Numbered from the stretch's first letter, positions 20,452-29,762 are shown. The stretch: DNA of 64,000 nt from Sphingomonadales bacterium (GCA_028868535.1 JAGWUH010000002.1:62001-126000), one strand, 5' to 3'. Numbers and translations: made by a program. The notes: generated from the letters alone by a model not told the origin.

Positions 20452-21270
20452 TCAGTCGGCGATCTCCCGCGTCGCCGCGGCATAAAGCGCGATGGCGGCG
20501 GCGTTGGAGACGTTGAGGCTCTCCATGGCCTCGGCGATCGGCAGCCGGGCGAGCGCGTCGCAATGCTGGACGATGTTGTGCCGCATGCCTTCGCCTTCGG
20601 CGCCGAGCACCAGCGCCACCGGCCCGGCGGGCAGGGCGCGGGCGAGCGTAAGCTCGGCCTCGCCGGTCAGGCCGATGCGCCAGTAGCCGGCCTCCGCCGC
20701 CTCTTCGAGCGCGCGGGCGAGATTGACCACGCGCACCCACGGCACGATCTCCAGCGCGCCCGACGCGGACTTGGCGACCACGCCCGACTCGGGCGGCGCA
20801 TGGCGGTCCTGCGTGACGACGGCACAGGCGTCGAACGCCGCGGCGGAGCGCAGGATGGCGCCGACGTTGTGCGGGTCGGTGACCTGGTCGAGTACGACCA
20901 GCGGGCGGCGGGGATCGCCTTCCAGCACGTCCTCCAGCCAGACGTCATCGAGCGGTTCGCATTCCAGCACGAGGCCTTGGTGCGGCGCTTCGCGGGCGAC
21001 GAGGCGGCCGAGATCGGCAGCCTGGGCAAATTCGAGCGGAAAGTCCTTGGGCAGGTCGCCGCACAGCGAATCGATGCCCTCGCGCGTGGCCCACAGCTTG
21101 CGGTGCTTGCGCGCGGGGTTCAACAGCGCGGCCTCGACCGCGTGGCGGCCCCACAGGCGCACCGCGCCCTTGCCGCCGCGCCCGGAGCCGCGCCCCCCCT
21201 GCATGCGCCCGGCACGGCCGCGCAAGGCGCGGCGGGGGCGATCCGATCCCTGATGGTGATTCCCGCTCAT
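20452..21270 (-). CDS. rlmB: TrmH/SpoU family 23S rRNA (guanosine-2'-O-)methyltransferase, RlmB-like
   Basis: 272 aa from ATG 21270. A basic, Gly/Arg-rich leader (about 1-30) precedes the substrate-binding domain (LWGRHAVEAALLNPARKHRKL) and the SPOUT domain. SPOUT motifs are VLDQVTDPHNVGAILRSAAA (motif 1), VLGAEGEGM (motif 2) and LNVSNAAAIALY (motif 3), which form the knotted SAM site. RlmB methylates G2251 in 23S rRNA; another TrmH-type target is possible. It is divergent from tRNA-Tyr. Confidence 0.88.
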   Translation of the reverse strand: MSGNHHQGSDRPRRALRGRAGRMQGGRGSGRGGKGAVRLWGRHAVEAALLNPARKHRKLWATREGIDSLCGDLPKDFPLEFAQAADLGRLVAREAPHQGLVLECEPLDDVWLEDVLEGDPRRPLVVLDQVTDPHNVGAILRSAAAFDACAVVTQDRHAPPESGVVAKSASGALEIVPWVRVVNLARALEEAAEAGYWRIGLTGEAELTLARALPAGPVALVLGAEGEGMRHNIVQHCDALARLPIAEAMESLNVSNAAAIALYAAATREIAD

Positions 21271-21332
21271 GCCGTCGCCTATCGCGCGGGACGGGCGCAA
21301 TGCCAAGCGGCGTGTTTTTCGCCCGAATCCGA

Positions 21333-21361
21333 TTGACAGCCCCGGCCGGCTTCGGCATTGG
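21333..21361 (+). promoter_or_regulatory. tRNA-Tyr promoter
   Basis: TTGACA (21333-21338), 17 bp, CATTGG (21356-21361), immediately followed by CGCGCTTCC. The tRNA-Asp promoter in this window begins with the same TTGACAGCCCC and has a matching CGCG block after its -10. Confidence 0.6.
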
Positions 21362-21433
21362 CGCGCTTCCTCGGCCGGGGCCTTCGTCGTGAAGGCCAAC
21401 TTTCGGGGCAACCCGTCGCCGGCAAGCTGGTGT

Positions 21434-21519
21434 GGACAGGTGGCCGAGTGGTTAAAGGCAGCAGACTGTAAATCTGCCCGCGCAAGCGTACGCTAGTTCG
21501 AATCTAGCCCTGTCCACCA
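21434..21519 (+). tRNA. tRNA-Tyr (GUA)
   Basis: Acceptor GGACAGG pairs with CCTGTCC. The anticodon loop CTGTAAA gives GUA. A long class II variable arm (about 21478-21494) is as expected for bacterial tRNA-Tyr. The T-arm is TAG-TTCGAATC-TA type. CCA is encoded (21517-21519). Confidence 0.96.
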
Positions 21520-21572
21520 CCAACCCAGGCAACCGGACACACCCTTGGGTCGCCCCGCAGGCAGCCTTCGCC

Positions 21573-21827
21573 TCAGGTAATCTTGCCCGCCGCCGGCGGA
21601 TCGCTGGCCGGGAAGCTGGCGTCCGAGGCATCGTCCACGGCATCCCATTCCGGCGGGTTGCTGCGCATCGCATCGGTGCCGGCGTTGCGCACCTGCACGA
21701 AGTTCTCGGGCTGGGCCTCGCCCTGGGCAAAGGCGGCGGGCGCGGGGCTGCGCTGCGGCACGGCCGATTTCCACATCCGCCACAGCAGGGCGGCAGTACC
21801 GGCGAAGAGTGCGGTTCGAATCAGCAT
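21573..21827 (-). CDS. small conserved-type hypothetical protein
   Basis: 84 aa from ATG 21827, preceded by GGAGG at a 7-bp spacing. The N-terminus MLIRTALFAGTAALLWRMWK is one hydrophobic helix with basic ends, probably a membrane anchor. The rest is acidic and Pro/Ser/Ala-rich, ending DASDASFPASDPPAAGKIT. The SDASFPASDPP motif recurs in small alphaproteobacterial proteins of unknown function. Its start overlaps the end of the next minus-strand gene by 7 bp. Confidence 0.7.
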   Translation of the reverse strand: MLIRTALFAGTAALLWRMWKSAVPQRSPAPAAFAQGEAQPENFVQVRNAGTDAMRSNPPEWDAVDDASDASFPASDPPAAGKIT

Positions 21828-22096
21828 GGGGAACCTCCGGATTCCGTGAGTGCCCCGGAATTGGGGCGTGCGGCAGGGAAGTTGGCCTGCGGGGCACGGC
21901 GCTTTGCCGACTGCTCCAGTCGGTGCGATCGCCAGCGCCATCCCATCCCGGCGATCGAGCTCGCCATGCCTGCCAGCAGGCACGCCAGAAGCAGCGGACT
22001 CTCCGACGCCGACTTGAGCCCCGGGATTGCCAGCAGCACGACGCTGAGCGACGAAATCAGATAGCCTTGACCCTTGAGCCTCGATACCTTGCGCAT
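21821..22096 (-). CDS. small two-helix membrane protein, unknown function
   Basis: 91 aa from ATG 22096; the frame stays open further upstream and the ribosome site is poor. It holds two hydrophobic segments (YLISSLSVVLLAIPGL and SPLLLACLLAGMASSIAGM), then a basic tail (WRWRSHRLEQSAKRRA). This pattern suggests a small inner-membrane protein. It overlaps the start of the 84-aa gene by 7 bp, so the two may form an operon. Family unknown; coding status is likely but not certain. Confidence 0.55.
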   Translation of the reverse strand: MRKVSRLKGQGYLISSLSVVLLAIPGLKSASESPLLLACLLAGMASSIAGMGWRWRSHRLEQSAKRRAPQANFPAARPNSGALTESGGSPC

Positions 22097-22304
22097 GTCC
22101 GGAGAACCGGCGGCGCGGCTGTGCGTTCCCGTTCCGATGCCCTCCCGTCGCCCGGGAAAGCCCCGCGCGTCGGGGGAAATCCGGGGCTGCAACCGTTGAC
22201 CCGGCGCGTCACAATTCTGTAACGCAACCGTCACATGGGCTGCGCACGCCTGTCACAATACCGCCCGCAAGCTGAAAGTCGCCGCCATTCGCCAGATTGC
22301 CGCC

Positions 22305-23411
22305 TTGCCCTACCGGCCGACCGGACGCGCGCTCGACGCCCCGATCGAGGTGATGCTCGTCACCTCGCGCGGGACGGGACGCTGGGTCCTGCCGAAGGGC
22401 AACAAGGGCAAGCGGGCGATGCCGCACGCCGCCGCCGCCCGCGAGGCCGAGGAGGAGGCGGGCGTGCGCGGCGCCGTGTGCCCGACGCCGCTCGGTTCCT
22501 ACCAGTACCGCAAGCGGCTCGACACCGGGGCGGCGCTGCTCGTGACGGTCGACGTGTTCCCGTTCGCCGTCAACGAGGAGCTGCCCGCCTGGCTCGAACA
22601 GGACCAGCGCGAACGCCGCTGGTTCCCGCTCGCCGACGCCGCCAACGCCGTCGACGAACCCGACCTGCGCGAGCTGCTGCGCAGCTTCCGCGCTTCCGAA
22701 TTCAACAACCTGCCGCGCCGGAATGCCTTTGCGGCATCGATGCAGAGCGTGAAGGAAGGACTACGCATGTTTCACTGGTTCCAGTCGCTGCTGCCCAAGC
22801 AGGGGAACTTCTTCGACCTGTTCGAGGCGCACGCCCGCACGCTGACCGAGGGCAGCAACGCGCTGGCCCGCCTGCTGGCCGGCGGCCCGGCGATGGCGGA
22901 CCACATCCGCGAGATCAACGAGCGCGAGCAGGAGGCGGACGACATCATCCGCGAGGTGCTGCAGACGGTGCGGCGCACCTTCCTGACCCCGTTCGATCGC
23001 GGCGCCATCACCAGCCTGATCTCCGCCATGGACGACGCGATCGACCAGATGAAGCAGACCGGCGGCGCGATCCGCCTGTTCGAGGTGACCGAGTTCGACC
23101 AGGAGATGCAGGACATGGCGGCGATCATCGTCGACAGCGCCCGCCTGCTGGCCGAAGCGCTGCCGCTGCTGCGCAACATCCACGCCAACGCCGCCCGCCT
23201 GCACGAGCTGACCGAGCGCCTGGTGCGCATGGAAGGCCATGCCGACGACATCCACGACACCGGGCTCAAGAAGGCGTTCAAGACTCATGGCGATACCGCG
23301 CCGATGAAGTTCATCGTCGCGCGCGAGATCTACAGCCACCTCGAGAAGGTGGTCGACCGTTTCGAGGACGTCGCCAACGAGATCGACGGCCTCGTCATCG
23401 ATCATGCCTGA
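22305..23411 (+). CDS. NUDIX hydrolase domain fused in frame to DUF47 (PhoU-like) protein
   Basis: 368 aa as one open frame. Residues 1-150 are a NUDIX domain: WVLPKGNKGKRAMPHAAAAREAEEEAG gives the Nudix box (GX5EX7REUXEEXG-like), and ERRWFPLADAANAV follows. Residues 155-368 match DUF47/PhoU-like proteins (MFHWFQSLLPKQGNFFDLFE, then HDTGLKKAFKTHGDTAPM). An internal ATG at 22767 has GAAGGA 6 bp upstream, so DUF47 can also be made alone. The start at 22305 is TTG; no better conventional start is in frame. The DUF47 part is a probable regulator of the Pit transporter 30 bp downstream. Confidence 0.8.
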   Translation: MPYRPTGRALDAPIEVMLVTSRGTGRWVLPKGNKGKRAMPHAAAAREAEEEAGVRGAVCPTPLGSYQYRKRLDTGAALLVTVDVFPFAVNEELPAWLEQDQRERRWFPLADAANAVDEPDLRELLRSFRASEFNNLPRRNAFAASMQSVKEGLRMFHWFQSLLPKQGNFFDLFEAHARTLTEGSNALARLLAGGPAMADHIREINEREQEADDIIREVLQTVRRTFLTPFDRGAITSLISAMDDAIDQMKQTGGAIRLFEVTEFDQEMQDMAAIIVDSARLLAEALPLLRNIHANAARLHELTERLVRMEGHADDIHDTGLKKAFKTHGDTAPMKFIVAREIYSHLEKVVDRFEDVANEIDGLVIDHA

Positions 23412-23441
23412 TCGGGCGCCGCTGTACGGGGAACTGTTCCG

Positions 23442-24446
23442 ATGACGGGTACCATGATCGCGCTGCCGCTGCTGATCGGGCTGATCGCGCTGGCGCTGGC
23501 GTTCGACTTTCTCAACGGCCTGCACGACGCCGCCAACTCGATCGCGACGGTCGTGTCGACGCGGCTGCTGACGCCGGTGCAGGCGGTGCTGTTCGCCGCC
23601 TTCTTCAACTTCGCCGCCTACTTCACCTTCGGTCTCAAGGTCGCCGAGACCGTCGGCAAGGGTATCATCGACAAGGACGTGGTGACCCCGCAGGTGATCT
23701 TCGGCGCGCTGGTCGGGGCGATGACCTGGAACGTCATCACCTGGTGGAAGGGCATTCCCTCGTCGTCGAGCCACGCGCTGGTCGGCGGGCTGGTCGGCGC
23801 CGGCGTCACCCATGCCGGCACCGGCGCGATCGTGTGGAAGGGCCTCGGCCAGACCACCACCGCGATCGTCGCCTCGCCGGTGATCGGCCTGTTCGTGTCG
23901 ATGGCGCTGATGCTGCTGACCTCGTGGCTGTTCGCACGCGCGACGGCCGGCGCGGCGGAAGGCATCTTCCGCAAGCTGCACCTGCTGTCCTCCGCCGCCT
24001 ATTCGCTCGGCCACGGCGCCAACGACGCGCAGAAGACGATGGGGATCATCACCGTGCTGCTCTATTCGCAGGGCATGCTCGGCGGAAAGTTCCACGTGCC
24101 GGAATGGGTGGTGATCTCGTGCTACATCGCGATGGGCATCGGCACGCTGTCGGGCGGCTGGAAGATCATCGAGACAATGGGCTCGCGGATCACCAAGCTG
24201 TCGCACCACCAGGGCTTCTGCGCCTCGGCGGCGGGGTCTCTGATGCTGTTCTTCGCGTCGTCGCTGGGCATCCCGGTCTCGACCACGCACACGATCACCG
24301 GCTGCGTCGTCGGCGTCGGCGCGGCGCGGCGCGCCTCGGCGGTGCGCTGGGGCGTCGCGCACCGGGTGGTGGTGGCATGGCTGATCACCATTCCCGCCTC
24401 CGCCGCGGTCGGCGCGCTGTTCTACACGATCGCCTCGCTGTTCTGA
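23442..24446 (+). CDS. pit: inorganic phosphate transporter, Pit family
   Basis: 334 aa inner-membrane protein with about ten helices. It has both signature repeats: FDFLNGLHDAANSIATVVSTR near the N-terminus and YSLGHGANDAQKTMGIIT in the middle, followed by GIPVSTTHTITGCVVGVGA. Pit proteins are low-affinity, proton-coupled metal-phosphate symporters. It forms an operon with the DUF47 protein, a widespread pairing. An inverted repeat lies downstream. Confidence 0.95.
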   Translation: MTGTMIALPLLIGLIALALAFDFLNGLHDAANSIATVVSTRLLTPVQAVLFAAFFNFAAYFTFGLKVAETVGKGIIDKDVVTPQVIFGALVGAMTWNVITWWKGIPSSSSHALVGGLVGAGVTHAGTGAIVWKGLGQTTTAIVASPVIGLFVSMALMLLTSWLFARATAGAAEGIFRKLHLLSSAAYSLGHGANDAQKTMGIITVLLYSQGMLGGKFHVPEWVVISCYIAMGIGTLSGGWKIIETMGSRITKLSHHQGFCASAAGSLMLFFASSLGIPVSTTHTITGCVVGVGAARRASAVRWGVAHRVVVAWLITIPASAAVGALFYTIASLF

Positions 24447-24472
24447 ACGACGTGCGCGGACGCGGCTGCGAC

Positions 24473-24498
24473 CCGGCAACCGCGATGGGTTGCCGGGC
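24473..24498. terminator. inverted repeat between pit and flagellin
   Basis: CCCGGCAACC (24473-24482) and GGTTGCCGGG (24489-24498) form a 10-bp stem. There is no T tract after it. A second hairpin, GCAGGCG-CGGA-CGCCTGC (24533-24550), follows. They lie between two convergent genes and may act as weak bidirectional terminators. Confidence 0.45.
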
Positions 24499-24560
24499 GC
24501 GACCGACGTCGTGTCGGGCGGGGTAGGCCCTGCAGGCGCGGACGCCTGCGTCGACGCCGC

Positions 24561-25385
24561 TTACTTGAGCAGCGACAGCACGTTCTGCTGGGCCTGGTTG
24601 GCCTGCTGGATCATCGCCGTCGACGCCTGGCTGAGGATCTGCGCCTTGGCCATCGCCGTCGTCTCGGTGGAATAGTCGGTATCCATGATCCGCGAGCGCG
24701 AGTCCGACAGGTTCGTCGTCGCGCTGGTCAGGTTGTTGACCGCCGACTGGAGCTGCGATTCACCGGCGCCGAGGCTGGAATTGGTGGCGACGACGTCGGT
24801 CAGCGCGCGGTCGACGTTGGCCATCGTGGTCTGCGCCAGCGCCGTCGTCGAGACGTCGAGCGCGGTGGCGGTGATGTTGACGCCGTTGATCGCGGTGCTG
24901 GTCAGCGTCACCGCGTCGCCGGCATTGGCGCCGGCCTGGATGTTGAAGCTGACGTTGGTGCCCGAGGTCGTCGAGAACAGCGACACGCCGTTGAACTTGG
25001 TCCCCGCGAGGACGTTGGTGATCTGGGTCTGCAGCGAGGACACTTCCTGCTGCATGTTGAGCCGGTTCGCCGAAGTGTAGGTGCCCGAGGACGACTGCAC
25101 CGCCAGCTCGCGGATGCGCTGGAGCATGTTGGTGACTTCGTTGAGCGCGCCTTCGGCGGTCTGCGCAAGGCTGATGCCGTCGTTGGCGTTGCGGATGCCC
25201 TGGGCCATGCCGCCGATCTGCGACGTCATCTGCGTCGAGATGGCGAGGCCCGCGGCATCGTCCTTGGCGGAGTTGATGCGCTTGCCGGTGGACAGGCGCT
25301 GCATCGCCGTGCCGAGCATGGCGGTGGCGGAGTTGCTGGCATTGGCGGCACGGGTGGCCGCGATGTTGGTGTAGATAACAGTCAT
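24561..25385 (-). CDS. fliC: flagellin
   Basis: 274 aa, a short flagellin. From ATG 25385, [20 protein letters not shown] then [20 protein letters not shown] and ISTQM form the conserved D0/D1 N-terminus. [20 protein letters not shown] sequence ([19 protein letters not shown]) follows. The C-terminal D0 helix is [20 protein letters not shown] then NVLSLLK. The variable middle (about 120-190, Thr/Ser-rich) is very short, so D2/D3 are essentially absent. AAGGGG precedes the ATG. No other flagellar gene is nearby. Confidence 0.95.
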   Translation of the reverse strand: MTVIYTNIAATRAANASNSATAMLGTAMQRLSTGKRINSAKDDAAGLAISTQMTSQIGGMAQGIRNANDGISLAQTAEGALNEVTNMLQRIRELAVQSSSGTYTSANRLNMQQEVSSLQTQITNVLAGTKFNGVSLFSTTSGTNVSFNIQAGANAGDAVTLTSTAINGVNITATALDVSTTALAQTTMANVDRALTDVVATNSSLGAGESQLQSAVNNLTSATTNLSDSRSRIMDTDYSTETTAMAKAQILSQASTAMIQQANQAQQNVLSLLK

Positions 25386-25700
25386 GGTCTTACCCCTTGT
25401 CGACACGACCGGAGCGCAAGCGCCCACGGCAACGTCACGACCTTTTGTGGTCGATGGGACCAAATTCTCCCAACGGGCCTGAAAGGCGCGTGTTCGAGCC
25501 ACTAGGGAATTGCCCCTATTTTTGGCCGGTTAACCGCATTTCGCGAACTTTTTTCAACGCCCCGTTCCCCGGCACGGCGCCGAGGCGGGCGATTCGGCCG
25601 GTGTGCAGGCGATGCCGGCGCCGGTCCGGGGGAGGGGCTCGGCACGCCGGCGGTCGCGCGCCGGGTTGCCGGGGGCGGCGCGCTACCCTACAGAGCGCCG
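25386..25700. other. intergenic region between flagellin and psd
   Basis: 315 bp with divergent genes on both sides. It is more AT-rich than its surroundings in 25440-25560. I looked for sigma-54 (GG-N10-GC) and sigma-28 boxes upstream of flagellin and found no convincing match. No open frame with coding character was found. Confidence 0.4.
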
Positions 25701-26450
25701 ATGGCAGGAGATACATTCGACAACCACGGTCGCGGCGCGGCCAGCTGGAGCTGGCCGGCCATCCATCCGGAAGGCCGCAAGTTCGCCCTGATCGCCGCGG
25801 CGCTCAGCGCGTTCTGCGCGTTCATGGCATGGGAGACGCTGGCCTGGCCGCTGGCTGCGCTGACGCTCGGCATCCTCGCATTCTTCCGCGATCCGCGCCG
25901 GGTGACGCCGCTGGGCGACAAGCTGGTGATTTCGCCGGCCGACGGCCTGATCACGATGATCGCGCAGGTTCCCCCGCCGCGCGAACTGTCGCTCGACGAC
26001 GGTTCGGGCGCGGTGGGCCTCGGCAGCGAGCCGGTCACGCGCATCTCGATCTTCATGAGCGTGTTCGATGTCCACATCAACCGCGCCCCGATCGCCGGCA
26101 CCGTGCGCCGCGTCGTCTACATCCCCGGCCGCTTCCTCAACGCCGATCTCGACAAGGCGAGCGAGGAGAACGAACGCCAGCACATCCTGATCGACCGTGG
26201 CGGCGGCGTGCAGCTCGGCTTTACCCAGATCGCCGGCCTGGTGGCGCGGCGGATCGTTCCGTTCGTCAAGCCGGGCGACATGATCGCCGCCGGCCAGCGC
26301 GTCGGGCTGATCCGCTTCGGCAGCCGGGTCGATGTCTACCTGCCCGCCGATACCGATCCGCAGGTCGTGCTCGGCCAGCGCGTCCTGGCCGGTGAGACGG
26401 TGCTCGCGGAGATCGGCCGCCGCGTCACCATCGAGGGCGTCAACCAGTGA
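25701..26450 (+). CDS. psd: phosphatidylserine decarboxylase proenzyme
   Basis: 249 aa, the short soluble-like form found in many alphaproteobacteria. It makes phosphatidylethanolamine from phosphatidylserine. [19 protein letters not shown] (with catalytic-type Asp), [14 protein letters not shown] and NERQHILI are conserved. The self-cleavage site giving the pyruvoyl group is [11 protein letters not shown], between Gly207 and Ser208. An N-terminal hydrophobic segment ([17 protein letters not shown]) anchors it. It overlaps pssA by 4 bp (GTGA), so two consecutive steps are coupled. Confidence 0.95.
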   Translation: MAGDTFDNHGRGAASWSWPAIHPEGRKFALIAAALSAFCAFMAWETLAWPLAALTLGILAFFRDPRRVTPLGDKLVISPADGLITMIAQVPPPRELSLDDGSGAVGLGSEPVTRISIFMSVFDVHINRAPIAGTVRRVVYIPGRFLNADLDKASEENERQHILIDRGGGVQLGFTQIAGLVARRIVPFVKPGDMIAAGQRVGLIRFGSRVDVYLPADTDPQVVLGQRVLAGETVLAEIGRRVTIEGVNQ

Positions 26451-27268
26451 GCGACCCGGACGAGCCTCGCGTCCGCGGCGGCTTTTCCGACGCCCGGCTG
26501 CCCGGCGGGCTGACCTTGCGGGCGCTTATCCCCAACGCGATCACCTCTGCGGCGCTGTGCTGCGGCCTGACCGGCATCCGCTTCGCCATTCACGGCGATT
26601 GGGAAAAGTCGGTGATGGCGGTGATCCTTGCCGGCATGCTCGACGGCATCGATGGCCGCATCGCCCGCCTGCTCAAGGCGCAATCGCGCTTCGGGGCAGA
26701 GCTCGACAGCCTGGCCGACGCGATCTCGTTCGGAGTGGCCCCGGCGTTGATCGTGTTCCTCTGGTCGTTGCAGGGCGTCGCCCGGCTCGGCTGGTTCGCC
26801 GCGCTCGCCTTCGCGATCTGCTGCGTGCTGCGTCTGGCACGGTTCAACGCCCGCATCGACATGGTCGACCAGCCGCACAAGGAAGCCGGCTTCCTGACCG
26901 GCGTTCCCGCTCCGGTCGGCGCCGGGCTGGCGTTCCTGCCGATGTACCTGTGGATCGCCAGCGGCGAGGAACTGTTCCGCGAGCCCCGTCTCGTCGGAGT
27001 CTGGCTGGCGCTGATCGCGTTCCTGATGATTTCCAGCGTCGCGACGATGAGCTGGAAGTCGCTACGCCCCCGCAAGACCATCCGCCTCGAGATCATCGCC
27101 GCGGTCGGCCTGATCTTCGCCGCCCTGCTGACCGAGCCGTGGTTGACCCTCGTCGGGATCTGCGTGCTCTACCTGCTGATGCTGCCCGTCGGCGTGGTGT
27201 CCTATGCCCGCGTCAAGCGGCAGCGCGGCGTCCGGGCTGCAGCGGAAACGCCGCCGAGCGCTGGCTGA
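26447..27268 (+). CDS. pssA: CDP-diacylglycerol-serine O-phosphatidyltransferase
   Basis: 273 aa from GTG 26447. The CDP-alcohol phosphatidyltransferase motif is complete: [18 protein letters not shown] followed by AELDSLAD, with its four aspartates. Multiple membrane helices follow. It makes phosphatidylserine, the substrate of Psd encoded just upstream. The 3' end overlaps a convergent small gene by 56 bp. Confidence 0.95.
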   Translation: MSDPDEPRVRGGFSDARLPGGLTLRALIPNAITSAALCCGLTGIRFAIHGDWEKSVMAVILAGMLDGIDGRIARLLKAQSRFGAELDSLADAISFGVAPALIVFLWSLQGVARLGWFAALAFAICCVLRLARFNARIDMVDQPHKEAGFLTGVPAPVGAGLAFLPMYLWIASGEELFREPRLVGVWLALIAFLMISSVATMSWKSLRPRKTIRLEIIAAVGLIFAALLTEPWLTLVGICVLYLLMLPVGVVSYARVKRQRGVRAAAETPPSAG

Positions 27269-27497
27269 GCCGGCGCTGATAGGCGATCGGGCCGGCAGGC
27301 TCCGCCGGCGGACGGGTCGAAACCAGCACCGGCCAGGCAAACTCGCCCGCATCGCGCGCGGCGCTTTCGCGCAGGCGGCGGCGTTCCGCCGCGAGCTGGT
27401 CCCAGGCACCGGCATGACGGCGCTCGGTCTGCACGATCGCGCCCAGCGCGAAAGCGGCGACGCCTGCAAAGAATGCGCTGACAAGAAGGACGATCAT
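27213..27497 (-). CDS. small membrane-anchored hypothetical protein
   Basis: 94 aa from ATG 27497, with a GGGGAA ribosome-site-like stretch upstream. MIVLLVSAFFAGVAAFALGA is a single hydrophobic helix, followed by a basic helical region (TERRHAGAWDQLAAERRRLR) and a Pro-rich tail. It converges on and overlaps the last 56 bp of pssA, which is unusual but possible. Family unknown. Its coding status rests on the plausible membrane helix and ribosome site. Confidence 0.55.
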   Translation of the reverse strand: MIVLLVSAFFAGVAAFALGAIVQTERRHAGAWDQLAAERRRLRESAARDAGEFAWPVLVSTRPPAEPAGPIAYQRRLSQRSAAFPLQPGRRAAA

Positions 27498-27668
27498 GAC
27501 AGTTCCCCTGTGTGCCCGATGTGGAACGCGCGTGGACAGCTTGTGGATAACCCTGTGGCTGAACGGTGGTTCCAGATTTTGTTCCGTCTTGATCCCCATA
27601 TGTTCCATTCCTGTTCCAAGGTCAAGCGGATTCTGACGCGAGCCGTGCTGATTCCGCGACAAATCGGG

Positions 27669-27862
27669 GCTGGCTTTTTGTAGCCCCGCCGTGTAAGGGC
27701 GCGGCTCCCGAAGCGGCTCCTCCGGACTTTCCGGTGGAAAAACAAAGGGTATCCCACATGGGAAGCACTTGCACCGGTGCCGCAGCGGGCTGATCCGCAC
27801 GGTTCCCGCTTCCCAGAGGCAGGCTCCATCCCGGGGCCGGACGAACCGGAAAGGAAATGACT
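27669..27862 (+). promoter_or_regulatory. rpsB promoter and structured leader
   Basis: GTGTAAG (27691-27697) is a plausible -10 followed by GGCGCGGCTCCCG, the same block found after the -10 of the tRNA-Asp gene. No clear -35 is seen, but a hairpin (GGGGCT...AGCCCC, about 27666-27687) sits in that area. The roughly 155-nt leader can fold, but I cannot assign it to a known ribosomal-protein leader family. Confidence 0.4.
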
Positions 27863-28618
27863 ATGGCGGCTCCCGTCGTCACCATGCACCAGTTGATCGA
27901 GGCCGGCGCCCACTTCGGCCACCAGACCCACCGCTGGAACCCGCGCATGAAGCCGTACATCTTCGGCGCGCGCAACGGTGTCCACATCCTCGACCTGTCG
28001 CAGACCGTGCCGCTGTTCGCGCGCGCGCTCGATTTCATCTCGGCCACCGTCCAGGCGGGCGGCAAGGTGCTGTTCGTCGGCACCAAGCGCCAGGCGCAGG
28101 AGCCGATCGCCCAGGCCGCGCGCGCCGCGGGCCAGCACTACGTCAACCACCGCTGGCTGGGCGGCATGCTCACCAACTGGAAGACGGTCAGCCAGCGCAT
28201 CAAGCACATGAAGGCGCTGGAGGAGAAGCTCTCGGGCGACACCACCGGCCTGACCAAGAAGGAAGTGCTCGAGCTCACCCGCAAGCGCGACAAGCTCGAA
28301 CTCTCGCTCGGCGGCATCCGCGACATGAGCGGCATCCCCGACGTGATGTTCGTGATCGACGCCAACAAGGAAGAGCTGGCGATCAAGGAAGCCAACGTGC
28401 TCGGCATCCCGGTCGTCGCGATCCTCGATTCGAACGTCAACCCGCAGGGCATCGCCTTCCCGATCCCGGCGAACGACGACGCCAGCCGCGCCATCCGCCT
28501 CTACTGCGAGGCGGTTGCCGCCGCCGCGAAGAAGGGCGGCCGTGAGGCGGTGGTCGATTCGGGCGTCGACATCGGCGCGCTCGACGAGCCCGCCGCCGAG
28601 GAAGCCGCCGAGGCCTGA
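27863..28618 (+). CDS. rpsB: 30S ribosomal protein S2
   Basis: 251 aa from ATG 27863. AAGGAA at 27850-27855 is correctly spaced for this ATG and too close to the ATG at 27857. [20 protein letters not shown] then [11 protein letters not shown] is the conserved N-terminus. [22 protein letters not shown] and [14 protein letters not shown] are diagnostic. It is paired with tsf, the usual order rpsB-tsf-pyrH-frr. Confidence 0.97.
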   Translation: MAAPVVTMHQLIEAGAHFGHQTHRWNPRMKPYIFGARNGVHILDLSQTVPLFARALDFISATVQAGGKVLFVGTKRQAQEPIAQAARAAGQHYVNHRWLGGMLTNWKTVSQRIKHMKALEEKLSGDTTGLTKKEVLELTRKRDKLELSLGGIRDMSGIPDVMFVIDANKEELAIKEANVLGIPVVAILDSNVNPQGIAFPIPANDDASRAIRLYCEAVAAAAKKGGREAVVDSGVDIGALDEPAAEEAAEA

Positions 28619-28625
28619 GCCTCGC

Positions 28626-28706
28626 CTGCCGGCACGCTCTCCGCGTCCTGCCGGCAGTCATCAAACCTTCAAGCGCCGGGTCCACGGGCCCGGCGCATCA
28701 ACTTTT
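28626..28706 (+). terminator. two hairpins between rpsB and tsf (attenuator-like)
   Basis: The first is CTGCCGGCA (28626-28634) with TGCCGGCAG (28649-28657). The second is GCGCCGGG (28673-28680) with CCCGGCGC (28689-28696), followed by ATCAACTTTT. They could reduce read-through from rpsB into tsf or stabilise the rpsB mRNA end. The T tract is delayed, so full termination is unlikely. Confidence 0.45.
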
Positions 28707-28723
28707 CACAAGAGGACAGCGAC

Positions 28724-29650
28724 ATGGCCTACACCGCCACTGACGTGAAGAACCTGCGCGAGCGCACCGGCGCCGGCATGATGGATTGCAAGAAGGCGCT
28801 CGACGAGACCGGCGGCGACATGGAAGCCGCGGTCGACATGCTGCGCGCCAAGGGCCTCGCCGCCGCCGCCAAGAAGTCGAGCCGTACCGCCGCCGAGGGC
28901 CTCGTCGGCGTCGCCGTCGCCGGCACCAAGGGCGTCGCGGTCGAGGTCAACTCGGAGACCGACTTCGTCGCCAAGAACGACCAGTTCCAGGACTTCGTCC
29001 GCGCCGCCACCGCCGCCGCGCTCGAAACCGGCACCAGCGACGTCGAGGCGCTGAAGGCTGCCGCCTATCCGGGTGGCGGCACCGTCGGCGAGAAGCTGAC
29101 CAACAACGTCGCCACCATCGGCGAGAACCAGCAGCTGCGCCGCATCAAGCAGGTCGCGGTGTCGCAGGGCATCGTCGTCCCCTACATGCACAACGCCGCC
29201 GCGCCGAACCTCGGCAAGATCGGCGTGCTCGTCGCGCTCGAATCCGAAGCCGGCGCAGACGTGCTCGAGCCGCTCGGCAAGCAGATCGCCATGCACATCG
29301 CCGCCGCCTTCCCGCTGGCGCTGAACGCCGACGACCTCGATCCCGAGCTGCTCGCCCGCGAACGCAAGATCGCCGCGGAAAAGGCGGCCGAGAGCGGCAA
29401 GCCGGCGGAAGTCCAGGCCAAGATGGTCGATGGCGCCGTCGCCAAGTACGCCAAGGAAAACGCGCTGCTCAGCCAGGTCTTCGTGATGGACAACAAGACC
29501 CCGGTCGCGCAGGTCGTCGAAGCCGCGGGCAAGGCCGCCGGCACGAAGATCGTGCTGAAGGACTACGTCCGCTTCCAGCTCGGCGAGGGCATCGAGAAGG
29601 CCGAGACCGACTTCGCTGCCGAAGTGGCTGCCGCCGCCGGCCTGAGCTGA
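28724..29650 (+). CDS. tsf: translation elongation factor Ts
   Basis: 308 aa, the usual length. [20 protein letters not shown] then [17 protein letters not shown] is the N-terminal UBA-like domain. [14 protein letters not shown] is the TDFVAKN motif that expels GDP from EF-Tu. A core dimerisation region and the C-terminal [12 protein letters not shown] follow. AAGAGGAC supplies the ribosome site. A terminator follows, so pyrH has its own promoter. Confidence 0.97.
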   Translation: MAYTATDVKNLRERTGAGMMDCKKALDETGGDMEAAVDMLRAKGLAAAAKKSSRTAAEGLVGVAVAGTKGVAVEVNSETDFVAKNDQFQDFVRAATAAALETGTSDVEALKAAAYPGGGTVGEKLTNNVATIGENQQLRRIKQVAVSQGIVVPYMHNAAAPNLGKIGVLVALESEAGADVLEPLGKQIAMHIAAAFPLALNADDLDPELLARERKIAAEKAAESGKPAEVQAKMVDGAVAKYAKENALLSQVFVMDNKTPVAQVVEAAGKAAGTKIVLKDYVRFQLGEGIEKAETDFAAEVAAAAGLS

Positions 29651-29670
29651 GCCTTTCCGGCACCAGCGAC

Positions 29671-29707
29671 ACGGGGTCCGGGCCACGGTCCGGGCCCCGT
29701 TTCGTTT
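29671..29707 (+). terminator. intrinsic terminator of tsf
   Basis: ACGGGG (29671-29676) pairs with CCCCGT (29695-29700). Inner CCGG/CCGG pairs extend the stem, which is followed by TTCGTTT. It lies 20 bp after the tsf stop. Confidence 0.75.
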
Positions 29708-29762
29708 GTGCGCGCCGGTCCCGGCCGCGCCGCAAACCGGGTATTTCGGCAACCACTCCCTT

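Noticed and set aside
27542..27550. TGTGGATAA, the complement of a perfect DnaA box (TTATCCACA), upstream of rpsB
   Set aside because: It is a single box without neighbours, an AT-rich unwinding region or origin genes. One 9-mer can occur by chance in 64 kb.
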